64,000 nucleotides of DNA, from NCBI GenBank assembly GCA_016707895.1, contig JADJGV010000007.1:325590-389589 (forward strand). The letters are read 5' to 3'. Numbering within the stretch: the stretch's first letter is position 1; each line of letters begins with the position of its first letter. The position numbers were made by a program, and so were the translations under genes. This document shows, in pieces, positions 21,505-31,995 of the stretch. The DNA is from Myxococcales bacterium (lineage in GTDB: Bacteria > Myxococcota_A > Polyangia > Haliangiales > Haliangiaceae). The notes under the pieces are model-generated. The model made no database searches. It was given only the letters and a program-made list of their open reading frames with translations, and was not told where the DNA came from.

Positions 21505-21514
21505 CGGAGGCCCC

Positions 21515-22474
21515 ATGACCACCACCACCCTGCCCGCGCCCCTCGCCGCCCCGGCCGTCCACGGCTCGATCGCCGCCGGCGTGTGGCGGGTCGCCGACCC
21601 CAAGATCACGCTGGCGTCGGTGGCGTCGATGATCGTCGGCGCGACCGCCGCCGGCCACGCCGGCCCGATCGCGTGGGGCTGGCTCGCGCTGACCGTGCTC
21701 GGCGTCTTCGCGGTCGAGGCGGCCAAGAACGCGTCGGGCGAGATCTTCGACTGGGACTCGGGCACCGACGCGGCGGTGACCGACGCCGAGCGCTCGCCGT
21801 TCTCGGGCGGCAAGCGGGTGCTGGTCGACGGCCTGATGACCCGGCGCCAGACCGCGATCATGGCCGCCGCGTTCTACGCGATCGGGATCGCCGCCGGCCT
21901 CGCGATCGTGCTCGGCCGCGAGCCGCGGGTGATCTGGCTCGGCATGATCGGCGTCGGGCTGGCGTACTTCTACCACGCGCCGCCGCTGGCCCTCGCCTAC
22001 CGCGGCCTCGGCGAGCTGGCCGTCGCGCTTGCGTACGGCCCGGTGATCGCCGTCGGCACGTTCCTGGTGCAGCGCCAGACCGTCGACGCCGCCGTGCTGT
22101 GGGCGTCGCTGCCGCTCGGGCTCGCGATCGCCGGGTTCCTGTGGATCAACGAGTTCCCCGACGCGCGCGCCGACGCCGCGGCCGGCAAGCGCACGCTGGT
22201 GGTGCGGCTGGGGCGCCGCCGCGCCGCCCGCGGGTTCGCCGGGCTCGAGGCGGCGGCGTTCGCCGCGGTCCTGCTGCTGCCGCTGGCCGGCCTGCCGTGG
22301 CCGGTGGTGGGCGGCGTGATCGGCGCGCCGCTCGCGGTCCGCGCGGCGCGCCGGCTGGCCCGCTTCCCCGAGACCCCGGCCGAGCAGATCCCGGCGCAGG
22401 CCGCGACGCTCGGCGCGTTCGTGCTGATGGCCGTCGGCATCGGCCTCGGCTTCGTCGTCGCCACGATCGTCTGA
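21515..22474 (+). CDS. UbiA-family prenyltransferase (MenA-like)
   Basis: The 319-residue polytopic protein has the first Asp-rich motif as FDWDSGTDAAVTDAERSPFSGGK and the second as INEFPDARADAAAGKRTLVVRLG. The latter closely resembles MenA (dihydroxynaphthoate prenyltransferase) and related aromatic prenyltransferases. It transfers a polyprenyl chain to an aromatic acceptor in the membrane. The acceptor could be a naphthoate (menaquinone), homogentisate (the tocopherol/plastoquinone type) or another ring; the sequence alone does not decide. A good Shine-Dalgarno (ACGGAGG) precedes the ATG. Confidence 0.85.
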   Translation: MTTTTLPAPLAAPAVHGSIAAGVWRVADPKITLASVASMIVGATAAGHAGPIAWGWLALTVLGVFAVEAAKNASGEIFDWDSGTDAAVTDAERSPFSGGKRVLVDGLMTRRQTAIMAAAFYAIGIAAGLAIVLGREPRVIWLGMIGVGLAYFYHAPPLALAYRGLGELAVALAYGPVIAVGTFLVQRQTVDAAVLWASLPLGLAIAGFLWINEFPDARADAAAGKRTLVVRLGRRRAARGFAGLEAAAFAAVLLLPLAGLPWPVVGGVIGAPLAVRAARRLARFPETPAEQIPAQAATLGAFVLMAVGIGLGFVVATIV

Positions 22475-23002
22475 CCAAGGAGTCCGCCATGTCGCTCACG
22501 CTCGCCGACCGCGTCGCCGCCTACCTCGACGGCCACACCACGCTCAACCTCGCGACCACCGGCCCCGCCGGGCTGTGGGTCGCCGCGGTGCTGTACGTGC
22601 ACGAGGGCCCGCAGCTGTACTTCACGTCGGTCGCGGTCACCCGCCACGGCCAGAACCTGCTCGCCACCGGCCAGGCCGCCGGCACGATCAACGACGACTG
22701 CACCTCGTGGCTGGCGATGAAGGGCATCCAGCTCGAGGGCACGGTCGAGGCGGTCGACGCGGTCGGCGAGCGCACGCGCGTGGCCGCCGCCTACCTGCGC
22801 CGGTTCCCGTTCGCCGCGGCGCTGTGGCACGGCGAGACCGATCCAGTGCGGATCGGCGTCAACCCCGGCACCCACGGCTTCTTCCGCCTGACGCCGACGC
22901 GGATGTACTTCATGGACAACGAGCACCACCCCGAGGGCCGCGAGGAGGTGCCGGTGTCGACCGCGCTGGTGCTGCCGCCGCCAGCCGCGCCGCCGGCGGT
23001 GA

Positions 23003-24748
<1,746 letters not shown>

Positions 24749-24754
24749 CCCGGC

Positions 24755-24760
24755 ATGGTA
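24755..24760 (-). promoter_or_regulatory. -10 element for a probably leaderless deacylase mRNA
   Basis: TACCAT stands exactly six bases before the ATG at 24748, placing the expected transcription start on the A of the start codon. The same hexamer is the -10 of the retron promoter at 52474-52479. Confidence 0.4.
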
Positions 24761-24806
24761 CCGCCGCGGGCTTGCGCGCGGCCACCGCGGCGCCCAGGAT
24801 GCGGCG

Positions 24807-26990
24807 GTGGCAGCCGATCCACCGTCGCGGTCGTGGACCGAGCGCATCCTCGAGGTCCTGGCCGAGCTGATGCCGGGGCGCGCGATGGCCAGCGCCGCCG
24901 AGGCCACCGAGCGGGGCGGCGCGCTGGCCGAGCTGACCGCGCTGGCCCAGGGATCGCTGGCGCTGTGGCTGGCCGAGCGCCAGCAGGCCCGGGCCGGCCT
25001 CGAGGGCGGCTTCGACCGGATCGCCGCGGTCGGCGGCCCGGTCGAGCTGGTGGCGCGGCTCGAGCCCGGCACGCCGGCGGAGCTGGAGGTGGCGTTCTTC
25101 GTCGACGGCCACCACGTCGGCAACGGCAAGACCAGCGAGCTGGGCGCGGCGGTGTGCGCCTTCACGCCGACCGCGCCGGGGCTGGCGGAGATCGCGTCGG
25201 CGCTGCGCGACCCCGACGGCGACGAGCTGATCGCGCCGCAGCCGATCGCGCGGCTGCAGGTGGTCGGCGATCAGCCGGTGGTGGTGGCCGACGCCCGCCT
25301 GCTCGACGGCGCCGACGCCACGACGCTGGCGCCGCTGGCCGCGCTGGCCGATCGCGGCGTCGCGCTGTGCTGGGCCGAGCTGGACGCCGTGGCGCAGGTC
25401 GACGCCCGCCACGCGCAGCTCGCGGCGCTGGGCCTGCCGCCAGCGGCGGTGCTGGCGGTCGCCGCGCGCGAGCGCGACATCGCGACGCTGGGGCTCGACT
25501 TCGGCGTGGTCAACGCGCGCCTGCTGGTGCGCCGGACCCGCGCCGCCGGCGTGCCGCTGGTCGCGGCGATCACCACCGCCAACGCCGTGGACGGCGCCGC
25601 GGCGGTCGGGCTACCGGCGATGACGCTGGCGCAGCTCGCGGCGCGGCTGGCGGCGCCCGATGGCCTCGACGACCTGCGCGCGGCCGCCGCGGCGTTCGTC
25701 GCCGCTCGCGACGCCGCGACCGGCCCGGCCGCGCTGGCCCGCCGGCTGGACCTGATGACCGCCACCGCCGCGGTCGCCGGCAACGCGATCGACGTCGAGC
25801 TCGACAACCGCGCCGCGCGCGCGGCGCTGTTCGCCGACGTCGCCGCCGCCACCCGCAGCGTCCACCTGCAGTTCTACATCCTCAAGGAGGGGCGCTTCGC
25901 CACCGAGCTGGTCGAGCTGTTGCGCGCGCGGGGCCGCGCCGGCGTCGCGGTGCGGCTGGTGGTCGACGCGCTGTACAGCCGCCACCAGGTGCTGGGCCGC
26001 ACCAACCCGGTGCTCGCCGCGCTGCAGGACCAGCCCGGCGTCGAGGTGATCGCCTCGGATCCGATCACGCTGGGCACCGGCGTCGACACCGTCGCGCTCA
26101 AGCAGCGCGATCACCGCAAGCTGGCGATCATCGACGGCGCCGTCGCCTACGTCACCGGCCGCAACGGCGCCGACGAGTACTACCTGGGCTGGGACGAGCT
26201 GGCGATCGACGACGCGACGCCGCACGACGCGATCCCGTGGCTCGACGCCCACGCCCGGGTGCGCGGCCCGCTGGTGGCCGAGCTCGAGGAGGTGTTCGCG
26301 GCCAACTGGCGGCGCAACGGCGGCGGCCCGCTGCCGACGTCGACGGCGCCGCCGCCGGCCGGCGACGTGGTCGCGCGGGTGATCACCCACGACGGCGTCG
26401 ACGACGCCCGCGCGATGGCGGCCTACGACGCGCTGTTCGCCGGCGCCCGGACCCGGCTGATCGTCGTCAACGACTTCCCGGTGATCGCCGACCTGGCGCT
26501 GCGGCTGATCGCGGCCGCGCAGCGCGGGGTGGCGGTCGACATCCTCACCGGCAACGGCCTGGCCCGGCGCGGCGACGGCAGCTTCTTCGACGGACCGCGC
26601 CACCGCGAGCTGTTCGAGTACATGGTCAAGCGGCGCTACGAGCCGCTCCTGGCCGCGGGGGTGCGGGTCGCGGAGTTCGTCGTGCCGCCGGCGCCATCGA
26701 TCACCGCGCGCGGCGGCGCGATCCGCCCCTACGTCCACGCCAAGCTGGTGGTGGTCGACGGCTGCATCGCCAGCGTCGGCACCGCCAACCTCGACGCCAC
26801 CGCCAGCCACTGGGAGCGCGAGGTCAACCTGGTCGTCGAGTCGGCGGCGATCGCCGGCGCGCTGACCGCGCAGCTCGACGCGATGCTGGCCGCGGCGTTC
26901 CCGATCGATCGCGAGTCGGCGTACTGGCGGCGCGAGGCGCCGCACCGCGCGGTGGCCAGCCGGCTGTGGCCCGATCGCCTGTACTCGTGA
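24807..26990 (+). CDS. Phospholipase D / cardiolipin synthase-like protein
   Basis: The 727-residue protein has an N-terminal region (about 1-330) with no family I recognise. A phospholipase D domain pair follows. The first catalytic motif is DHRKLAIIDG followed by GRNGADEYY; the second is VHAKLVVVDGCIASVGTANLD. Both HxKx4D motifs are complete, so it should be active, most likely as cardiolipin synthase or phosphatidyltransferase. In the N-terminal part, ARLLDGADATTLAPLAAL and LVRRTRAAGVPLVAAITTANAVDG hint at a decayed or distant extra domain. GTG at 24807 is chosen as the first in-frame start after the divergent deacylase gene; 58 bases separate the two. Confidence 0.82.
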   Translation: MAADPPSRSWTERILEVLAELMPGRAMASAAEATERGGALAELTALAQGSLALWLAERQQARAGLEGGFDRIAAVGGPVELVARLEPGTPAELEVAFFVDGHHVGNGKTSELGAAVCAFTPTAPGLAEIASALRDPDGDELIAPQPIARLQVVGDQPVVVADARLLDGADATTLAPLAALADRGVALCWAELDAVAQVDARHAQLAALGLPPAAVLAVAARERDIATLGLDFGVVNARLLVRRTRAAGVPLVAAITTANAVDGAAAVGLPAMTLAQLAARLAAPDGLDDLRAAAAAFVAARDAATGPAALARRLDLMTATAAVAGNAIDVELDNRAARAALFADVAAATRSVHLQFYILKEGRFATELVELLRARGRAGVAVRLVVDALYSRHQVLGRTNPVLAALQDQPGVEVIASDPITLGTGVDTVALKQRDHRKLAIIDGAVAYVTGRNGADEYYLGWDELAIDDATPHDAIPWLDAHARVRGPLVAELEEVFAANWRRNGGGPLPTSTAPPPAGDVVARVITHDGVDDARAMAAYDALFAGARTRLIVVNDFPVIADLALRLIAAAQRGVAVDILTGNGLARRGDGSFFDGPRHRELFEYMVKRRYEPLLAAGVRVAEFVVPPAPSITARGGAIRPYVHAKLVVVDGCIASVGTANLDATASHWEREVNLVVESAAIAGALTAQLDAMLAAAFPIDRESAYWRREAPHRAVASRLWPDRLYS

Positions 26991-27014
26991 GCGCGATCCG
27001 CGCGCGCCGCGCCG

Positions 27015-27908
27015 CTACCCGACGACGCGGTTGCGGCCGCTGCGCTTGGCCTCGTACAGGTTGGCGTCGGCGCGCTTCACCAGATCCTCGGGGCGGCCGG
27101 GGTCGGCGTGATCGATCTCGGCGACGCCGAGGCTGATCGTCGCCGGGATGGCCAGCGCCTCGTGGACGAACGGCGCGCTCGCCACCAGCGCGCGCAGCTC
27201 CTCGGCGAACGCCATCGCGCCGGCGCGATCGGTCGCGGGCAGGATCGCGGCGAACTCCTCGCCGCCGTAGCGGGCCAGCAGATCGGTGGCGCGGACCCGC
27301 GGCTTGAGCCGGCGGCACAGCTCCTTGAGCGCGGCGTCGCCGGCGAGGTGGCCGTGGGTGTCGTTGATCTTCTTGAAGTGATCGATGTCGATCATCACCA
27401 GCGCCAGCGGCGTGCGGTTGCGCACCGCCGCGGCCAGCTCGCGCTCGAGGAACTCGAGGAAGTGGCGCTTGTTGTGGACCCCGGTGAGGCCGTCGATGAT
27501 CGACATCCGGTAGATCTCTTCGTGGTACTGCGCCTCGATGTTGTCGCCCGACAGGAACTTGCAGATCGCGGTGCCGAACCGCACCAGGTCGCCGTCGCGC
27601 AGCGGGTGACGCTGGACCTTCGCGTCGTTGACGTGGACGCCGTTGGTCGAGCCCAGGTCCTCGACCTGCCAGCCGGCGTCGTCGCGGAAGATCCGCGCGT
27701 GCTTGCGCGACAGGCCGTCGCCCTCGAGCGGCACGTCGAGCTCGGGCAGCCGGCCGACGACGTGCTCGGGCTGGGTCAGGCTGAAGCGCCGGCCCATGCC
27801 CGGGCCCGGCGGGTAGATGGCCAGCAGCACCGCGTCGCCGGTGGCCGCCGGCTTGGGGATCGCCGGGGCCATCTGCAGGAACAGCGTCTTCTCTTTCTCA
27901 CCGGCCAT
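27015..27908 (-). CDS. FHA-GGDEF diguanylate cyclase
   Basis: The 297-residue cytoplasmic signalling protein has an FHA domain (about residues 30-115) with VVGRLPELDVPL, LSRKHARIF and STNGVHVND, the phosphothreonine-binding residues. A GGDEF domain (about 140-297) follows with DIDHFKKINDTHGHLAGD, RYGGEEF as intact active site and RATD in the inhibitory I-site position. It should make cyclic di-GMP under control of Ser/Thr phosphorylation. This fits a genome with Hanks-type kinases such as that at 60.4 kb. The start ATG follows a TGAGG Shine-Dalgarno. Confidence 0.92.
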   Translation of the reverse strand: MAGEKEKTLFLQMAPAIPKPAATGDAVLLAIYPPGPGMGRRFSLTQPEHVVGRLPELDVPLEGDGLSRKHARIFRDDAGWQVEDLGSTNGVHVNDAKVQRHPLRDGDLVRFGTAICKFLSGDNIEAQYHEEIYRMSIIDGLTGVHNKRHFLEFLERELAAAVRNRTPLALVMIDIDHFKKINDTHGHLAGDAALKELCRRLKPRVRATDLLARYGGEEFAAILPATDRAGAMAFAEELRALVASAPFVHEALAIPATISLGVAEIDHADPGRPEDLVKRADANLYEAKRSGRNRVVG

Positions 27909-28026
27909 GCGCTACCTCAGGATACGCCAACTCCTGGCCGTCCTCGCCGCGACGCGAGGAATCGGTGGGGTAGCGGCCCCGGCGCCGGCCGATCGCGGCC
28001 GTTGTGCGGCCCACGACCGCGCGCGG

Positions 28027-29178
28027 TTACGCGGGCTTCTGCTGCTCGCGCTCGATGCTCTCGAACAGCGCGCGGAAGTTCCCGGCGCCAAACCCGCGAT
28101 CGCCCTTGCGCTGGATGATCTCGTAGAAGAACGGCCCCGCCGCCGGGTCGCCGTACAGGCCGGCCGACTCCTTGAGGAAGATCTGCAACATGTAGGCGTG
28201 ATGGTGGTCACCATCGACCAGGATCTCGAGGTCGCGCAGCACCTGGTGGTCCTCGTCGATCTGGCCGATGCCGGTCTTGTCGAGGCGCGCCGGCAGCATG
28301 TCGTAGTAGCTGCCCGGGGTCGGCATGAAGGTCACGCCGCTGCCGCGCAGGCCGCGGACGCCCTCGACGATGTCGGCGATCGTCAGCGCCGCGTGCTGCA
28401 CGCCGTCGCCGCGCAGCTCCTCGTTGAAGATGTTGATCTGCGACGCCTTGAAGTACGGGCGCGCCGGCTCGTTGTTGGCGAACTTGACCTGGCTCTGCGG
28501 GTCCCACATGACGATCGACTTCAGGCCCGAGCCGGTCTGGCGCGCGGGATCGACGTCGCTGGTGTGGAACGCGACCTGCCACAGCTGCTCGAGGCCGAGC
28601 ACGTGCTCCATCCACAGGAGCGCCGGCTTCATCGTCTGGAAGTTCGACGTGACGTGATCGATGTGGCCGAAGCCGTAGCGGTTGTGCGCCCCGGCGGCCA
28701 CCGCCTCGGCGCCGGGGTACAAGGGCGCGTAGCCGCGGCGCTCGCAGAACCGGAACGTCGTGTCGCCGAACGGCGTCGTGATCGAGAACTGGCGCAGCGT
28801 GCCGCCGTCGCTGGTGAAGGTCTGGATCTCGTCGATCGGCGTGCCGCCGCGGGCCTCGAGCTCGCGGAACGCGTGCGCGGCGTCCTCGACCTCGAAGATC
28901 AGCGTGCCGACGCCGTCGGGGTGCTTGCTCAGGAACCGCGCGGCGCGCGACGGCGGCCCGGCGGCGCCGGCGATCGGCGCGCTGACCACCACCGCGACGT
29001 CGCCGGCGGTGAACGCCGCCGAGCGCTGCCGGCCGCGGGCCTCGAGGTCCGGCGTCGAACGCCAGGTCTCGGCGAAGTCGAGGCGGTCGACGTAGAACCG
29101 CCGGCTGCGCTCGAGATCGTGGACGTAGTAGTGCAGGCCGGCGAGGCGGGTGATGCCGAGCGGGGCGAGCTTGCTCAT
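28027..29178 (-). CDS. hpd: 4-hydroxyphenylpyruvate dioxygenase
   Basis: Fe(II) oxygenase producing homogentisate from 4-hydroxyphenylpyruvate. The 383-residue protein has the two-barrel VOC fold. GFGHIDHVTSNFQTM carries the first metal His, QHAALTIADIV the second, and PFFYEIIQRKGDRGFGAGNFRALFESIEREQ is the C-terminal signature with the metal Glu. The ATG at 29178 gives MSKLAPLG; a longer form would add six residues. GTGATACG ten bases upstream may be a -10. Homogentisate can feed HmgA at 15.5 kb and perhaps the prenyltransferase at 21.5 kb. Confidence 0.95.
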   Translation of the reverse strand: MSKLAPLGITRLAGLHYYVHDLERSRRFYVDRLDFAETWRSTPDLEARGRQRSAAFTAGDVAVVVSAPIAGAAGPPSRAARFLSKHPDGVGTLIFEVEDAAHAFRELEARGGTPIDEIQTFTSDGGTLRQFSITTPFGDTTFRFCERRGYAPLYPGAEAVAAGAHNRYGFGHIDHVTSNFQTMKPALLWMEHVLGLEQLWQVAFHTSDVDPARQTGSGLKSIVMWDPQSQVKFANNEPARPYFKASQINIFNEELRGDGVQHAALTIADIVEGVRGLRGSGVTFMPTPGSYYDMLPARLDKTGIGQIDEDHQVLRDLEILVDGDHHHAYMLQIFLKESAGLYGDPAAGPFFYEIIQRKGDRGFGAGNFRALFESIEREQQKPA

Positions 29179-29407
29179 GGCGGCAGGGCGTATCACGAGG
29201 AGCGGCCGGCGGTCGATCCTGGTTGGCGACCGCCCGCGCCGGTGCTACCAATGACGCGTCGTGCGCATCGCCTCCTCGCCGCTCCGGAAGACCTGACGAC
29301 GGTCCTGATCGACCGCCTCGTCCCGTCCGTCTTTCGTCTCGAGCCGCGCGCGCCTGCCGCCGTCGAAGCCCTGTGGGCCGACGGCGCCGCGCGCTGGAGG
29401 AAGTGTC

Positions 29408-30080
29408 ATGAGCCATCCCACCGTCATCATCGAGATCCGCGCCGCCGAAGGGGGCGCCGACGCCAAGCTCTTGGTCGCGGAGCAGTTCGCCATCTACCAG
29501 CGGCTCGCCGCCCGGAGGCGACTTTGACCTCGAGCTGTGCGACGCGCGCGCCGGGCTGATCGTGTTCCGGGCGACCGGCCCCGACGCCGGGCTGTTCCAC
29601 GACGAGGCTGGCGGCCACCGCTGGCAGCGCGTGCCGCCGACCGAGAAGCGCGGGCGCGTGCACTCGAGCACGATCACCGTCGCGGTGCTGCCCGAGCCCG
29701 CGGCGGCGGCGCTCGAGCTGCCGGCCGCCGACCTCGAGTGGACGGCGTGCCGGGCCACCGGCGCCGGCGGCCAGCACCTGCAGAAGACCGACAGCGCGGT
29801 GCAGGTGCGGCACCGGCCGACCGGCATGATCGTCAAGAGCCAGGGCCAGCGCTCGCAGCACCAGAACCGCGCGGTGGCGCTGGCGACGCTCCGCGCCCGG
29901 TTGGCCGCGGCCGCGGCGGCGGCCGCCGCCCGGGATCGCGACGACGCGCGCCGCCGCCAGGTCGGCAGCGGCATGCGCGGCGACAAGCGCCGCACGGTGC
30001 GGGCGCAGGACGGCACCGTGCTCGACCACCTGACCGGGCGCAGCTGGCGGCTGCGCGACTACGAGCGCGGCGAGTGGTAG
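29408..30080 (+). CDS. Short RF1-type release factor made by +1 frameshift
   Basis: Frame 0 (29408-29527) gives 39 codons, MSHPTVIIEIRAAEGGADAK and on, then stops at TGA. A +1 shift at 29522-29528 joins it to 184 more codons, giving 223 residues. The first part matches the PCRF domain. After the shift come QRVPPTEKRGRVHSS (the RF1 position of the PxT anticodon-like motif), GAGGQHLQKTDSAVQVRH (catalytic GGQ) and RSQHQNRAVAL. RF domain 1 is missing, so this is a compact factor. It is not PrfH-like. A strong Shine-Dalgarno (GGAGGAA) precedes the ATG. CDS is join(29408..29524, 29526..30080). The tripeptide PPT suggests reading of UAA/UAG rather than UGA. Confidence 0.78.
29514..29528 (+). promoter_or_regulatory. 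Programmed +1 frameshift site (RF2-type)
   Basis: The bases are GGAGG-CGA-CTT-TGA-C: an internal Shine-Dalgarno (29514-29518), three spacer bases, the slippery CTT, and the poor stop context TGAC. The E. coli prfB recoding site has the same order and the same three-base spacing (AGGGGG-UAU-CUU-UGA-C). CTT and the out-of-frame TTT are both rare here, which argues against chance. Confidence 0.8.
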
Positions 30081-30102
30081 CCCGCCGGCGCGGCGGTGAT
30101 CG

Positions 30103-31383
30103 TCATCCCTCGAGGATCGCGTCGAGCCACGGGTTGCGGAGCTTGCGCTCGGGGTCGTAGCGGTCGGCCAGCGCGGCGAAGTCGTCGAGCCGCGCGTACT
30201 GCTGGCGCAGGTAGGCGCGATCGAAGCGCGCCTCCTTGCCCCAGTGCGGTCGGCCGCCGTGGGCCCGCGCGAAGTCGTCCATGCGCTCGAGCTGCGCCGG
30301 CCAGCCGCCGGGATCGATGTTGTAGAGCGACAACCAGATCGTGTCGCGCTGGTAGCCCGGCGACAGCCACAGGTCGTCGGCGGCGCTCCACCGCAGCTCC
30401 TGGATGAAGTTGTAGGTGTGGCCGCCGCCGAGCAGGAGCGCGCGGTACGCCGGCAGCAGCCGCGCGGCGTCGGCGGCCGGGAACGCCCACTCGCCCTCCC
30501 GGTGCACCGGCGGCACCGGCGTCAGGAAGCCGACCGCGCTCGGCACGACCCGATCGAGCGGCCGGCTGGCCTCGCGGGTGAGGAAGCGGTTGATGCCGGG
30601 GATCCAGCGGCGGCCCGAGGCGCGGCCGGCGGCGACCAGCGCGCGGTACATCGCCACCGACACCACGCGATCCTTGACGAACCGACGCAGCCGCGAGTCG
30701 TCGGCGGGACGATCGGTGCGCCGGCGGTCGTAGACGATCACGTCGTCGGACGGCGGCAGCCACCACAGCTTGTAGTGATCGCTGGCGGCCAGCGCGGCGT
30801 CGAGCCCGGCCAGCGCGTCGGCGAAGCTGGCGCGGGTGGTGACGTCGTGGAGCTGGAACGCCGGCACCACGTCGAAGGTGACCGCGGTGGTGACGCCCAG
30901 CGCGCCGAGGCCGACCACCGCGCCGGCGAAGTCGGCGTCGCCGCGGGCCAAGGTCACCACCTGGCCCCGGCCGTCGACCAGCTCGAGCCGCGCCACCTGC
31001 GCGCTGATGCACCGGAAGCGCGCGCCGCTGCCGTGGGTGCCGGTGGCGATGATCCCGGCCACCGCCTGCTGATCGATCGAGCCCAGGCTGGTCAGCGCCA
31101 GGCCGTGGCGCGCCAGGTACGCGTTGACCTCGTGGAGGCGCATGCCGCCCTCGACGGTCACCTGCATCCGATCGCGATCCAGCGCCAGCGGCCGGCGCAT
31201 GCGATCGAGCGACACCAGCGTGTCGTCGGTGACGATCGCGGGCGACCACGAGTGCGCGGCGCCGACCGCGCGCAGCTTGCGGGCCCCGCGCACGATCGCG
31301 ATCACCTCGGCGCGATCGCGCGGGCGCGCGACGACGCGCGGCCGGAACCGCAGGTTCTTGCCGAAGTTGGTGACGGTCGGCAC
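30103..31383 (-). CDS. FAD-linked sugar-lactone oxidase family protein
   Basis: The 426-residue protein of the vanillyl-alcohol-oxidase fold has the FAD domain with RAVGAAHSWSPAIVTDDTL, TVEGGMRLHEVNAYL and IATGTHGSGARF. Its C-terminal ALO domain ends RFDRAYLRQQYARLDDFAALADRYDPE followed by KLRNPWLD, the signature of L-gulonolactone/D-arabinonolactone oxidases. The natural substrate in bacteria is usually unknown (xylitol, alditols, aldonolactones). TACACT stands six bases before the GTG at 31383, so the transcript may be leaderless. It is divergent from the ExbB-like gene with a 60-base gap. Confidence 0.85.
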   Translation of the reverse strand: MPTVTNFGKNLRFRPRVVARPRDRAEVIAIVRGARKLRAVGAAHSWSPAIVTDDTLVSLDRMRRPLALDRDRMQVTVEGGMRLHEVNAYLARHGLALTSLGSIDQQAVAGIIATGTHGSGARFRCISAQVARLELVDGRGQVVTLARGDADFAGAVVGLGALGVTTAVTFDVVPAFQLHDVTTRASFADALAGLDAALAASDHYKLWWLPPSDDVIVYDRRRTDRPADDSRLRRFVKDRVVSVAMYRALVAAGRASGRRWIPGINRFLTREASRPLDRVVPSAVGFLTPVPPVHREGEWAFPAADAARLLPAYRALLLGGGHTYNFIQELRWSAADDLWLSPGYQRDTIWLSLYNIDPGGWPAQLERMDDFARAHGGRPHWGKEARFDRAYLRQQYARLDDFAALADRYDPERKLRNPWLDAILEG

Positions 31384-31389
31384 GGCGCG

Positions 31390-31395
31390 AGTGTA
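31390..31395 (-). promoter_or_regulatory. -10 element for a probably leaderless oxidase mRNA
   Basis: TACACT is exactly six bases from the GTG start at 31383, putting the predicted transcription start on the start codon. Same arrangement as at 24755-24760 and 63797-63802. Confidence 0.4.
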
Positions 31396-31443
31396 CGCCG
31401 GCGCGTGGCGCGGCTGGCCGCGGCGGCGTATATCCTCGGGCCG

Positions 31444-31995
31444 ATGGCCACCTTCGTCCACGGCTGGGGCCTGACCGCACTCTCGCTGGTCGTGATCACG
31501 CTGGTGTTCGCCGGCGCGTGGCTGCACGTCGCCGGCGAGCTGCGCTGGGTGCGGGTGCTGACCGATCAGCTGGGGCTCGAGGTGGTCGACGCGCCCGAGG
31601 CGAAGCGCGGCGGCGGGCTCGACGTGGCGGCGGTGCGCGAGGAGGCCCACGCGGTGTGGACCGCGACCGACGCGGCGTGGGCGGCGCGGCAGGTGCGCTC
31701 GTGGCAGATGCGGGCGCTGCGGCTCGAGCCGGCGCTGGCGTTCTGGATCGACCTGCTGCGGCAGCTGGGGCTGCTCGGCACGGTCGTCGGGCTGGGGCTG
31801 TCGCTGACGATCGCCGGCGACGCCGACGCGCTGCTCGGGCCGCTGGCGCTGGCGGTGTGGACCACGGTGGCCGGCCTCGGCTACTCGATCGTGCTGTCGA
31901 GCCTGTACGGCATGCGCCTGACCGCGTGGGTCGACGCCTGCGCCAAGAACCTCGAGGCGTGGGACGCGCGGCGCCGCGCGGCGGTGCAGCCGTGA
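31444..31995 (+). CDS. MotA/TolQ/ExbB-type proton channel protein
   Basis: The 183-residue protein has an N-terminal membrane segment (about 9-29), a cytoplasmic stretch and two further segments. These contain DLLRQLGLLGTVVGLGLSL and ALAVWTTVAGLGYSIVLSSLYGM, which match the conserved GTVxGL and T-x-x-G patches of the ExbB/TolQ family. It is shorter than canonical ExbB. The next gene is an ExbD-like protein coupled by GTGA, so the two should form a proton-driven energising complex in the inner membrane. TATCCT seven bases before the ATG suggests a very short or absent leader. Confidence 0.8.
   Translation: MATFVHGWGLTALSLVVITLVFAGAWLHVAGELRWVRVLTDQLGLEVVDAPEAKRGGGLDVAAVREEAHAVWTATDAAWAARQVRSWQMRALRLEPALAFWIDLLRQLGLLGTVVGLGLSLTIAGDADALLGPLALAVWTTVAGLGYSIVLSSLYGMRLTAWVDACAKNLEAWDARRRAAVQP

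Noticed and set aside
29250..29559. A possible small gene (MTRRAHRLLAAPEDL...) upstream of and overlapping the release factor
   Set aside because: Its second half lies in the wrong frame of the release-factor gene and turns Arg/His-rich; the first half has no known match. A short real gene cannot be excluded, but support is too weak.
29408..30080. Assignment of the release factor as PrfH
   Set aside because: The sequence around the recognition loop is RF1-like and the N-terminus has the PCRF pattern; PrfH proteins as I know them start and end differently, and no rtcB is adjacent.
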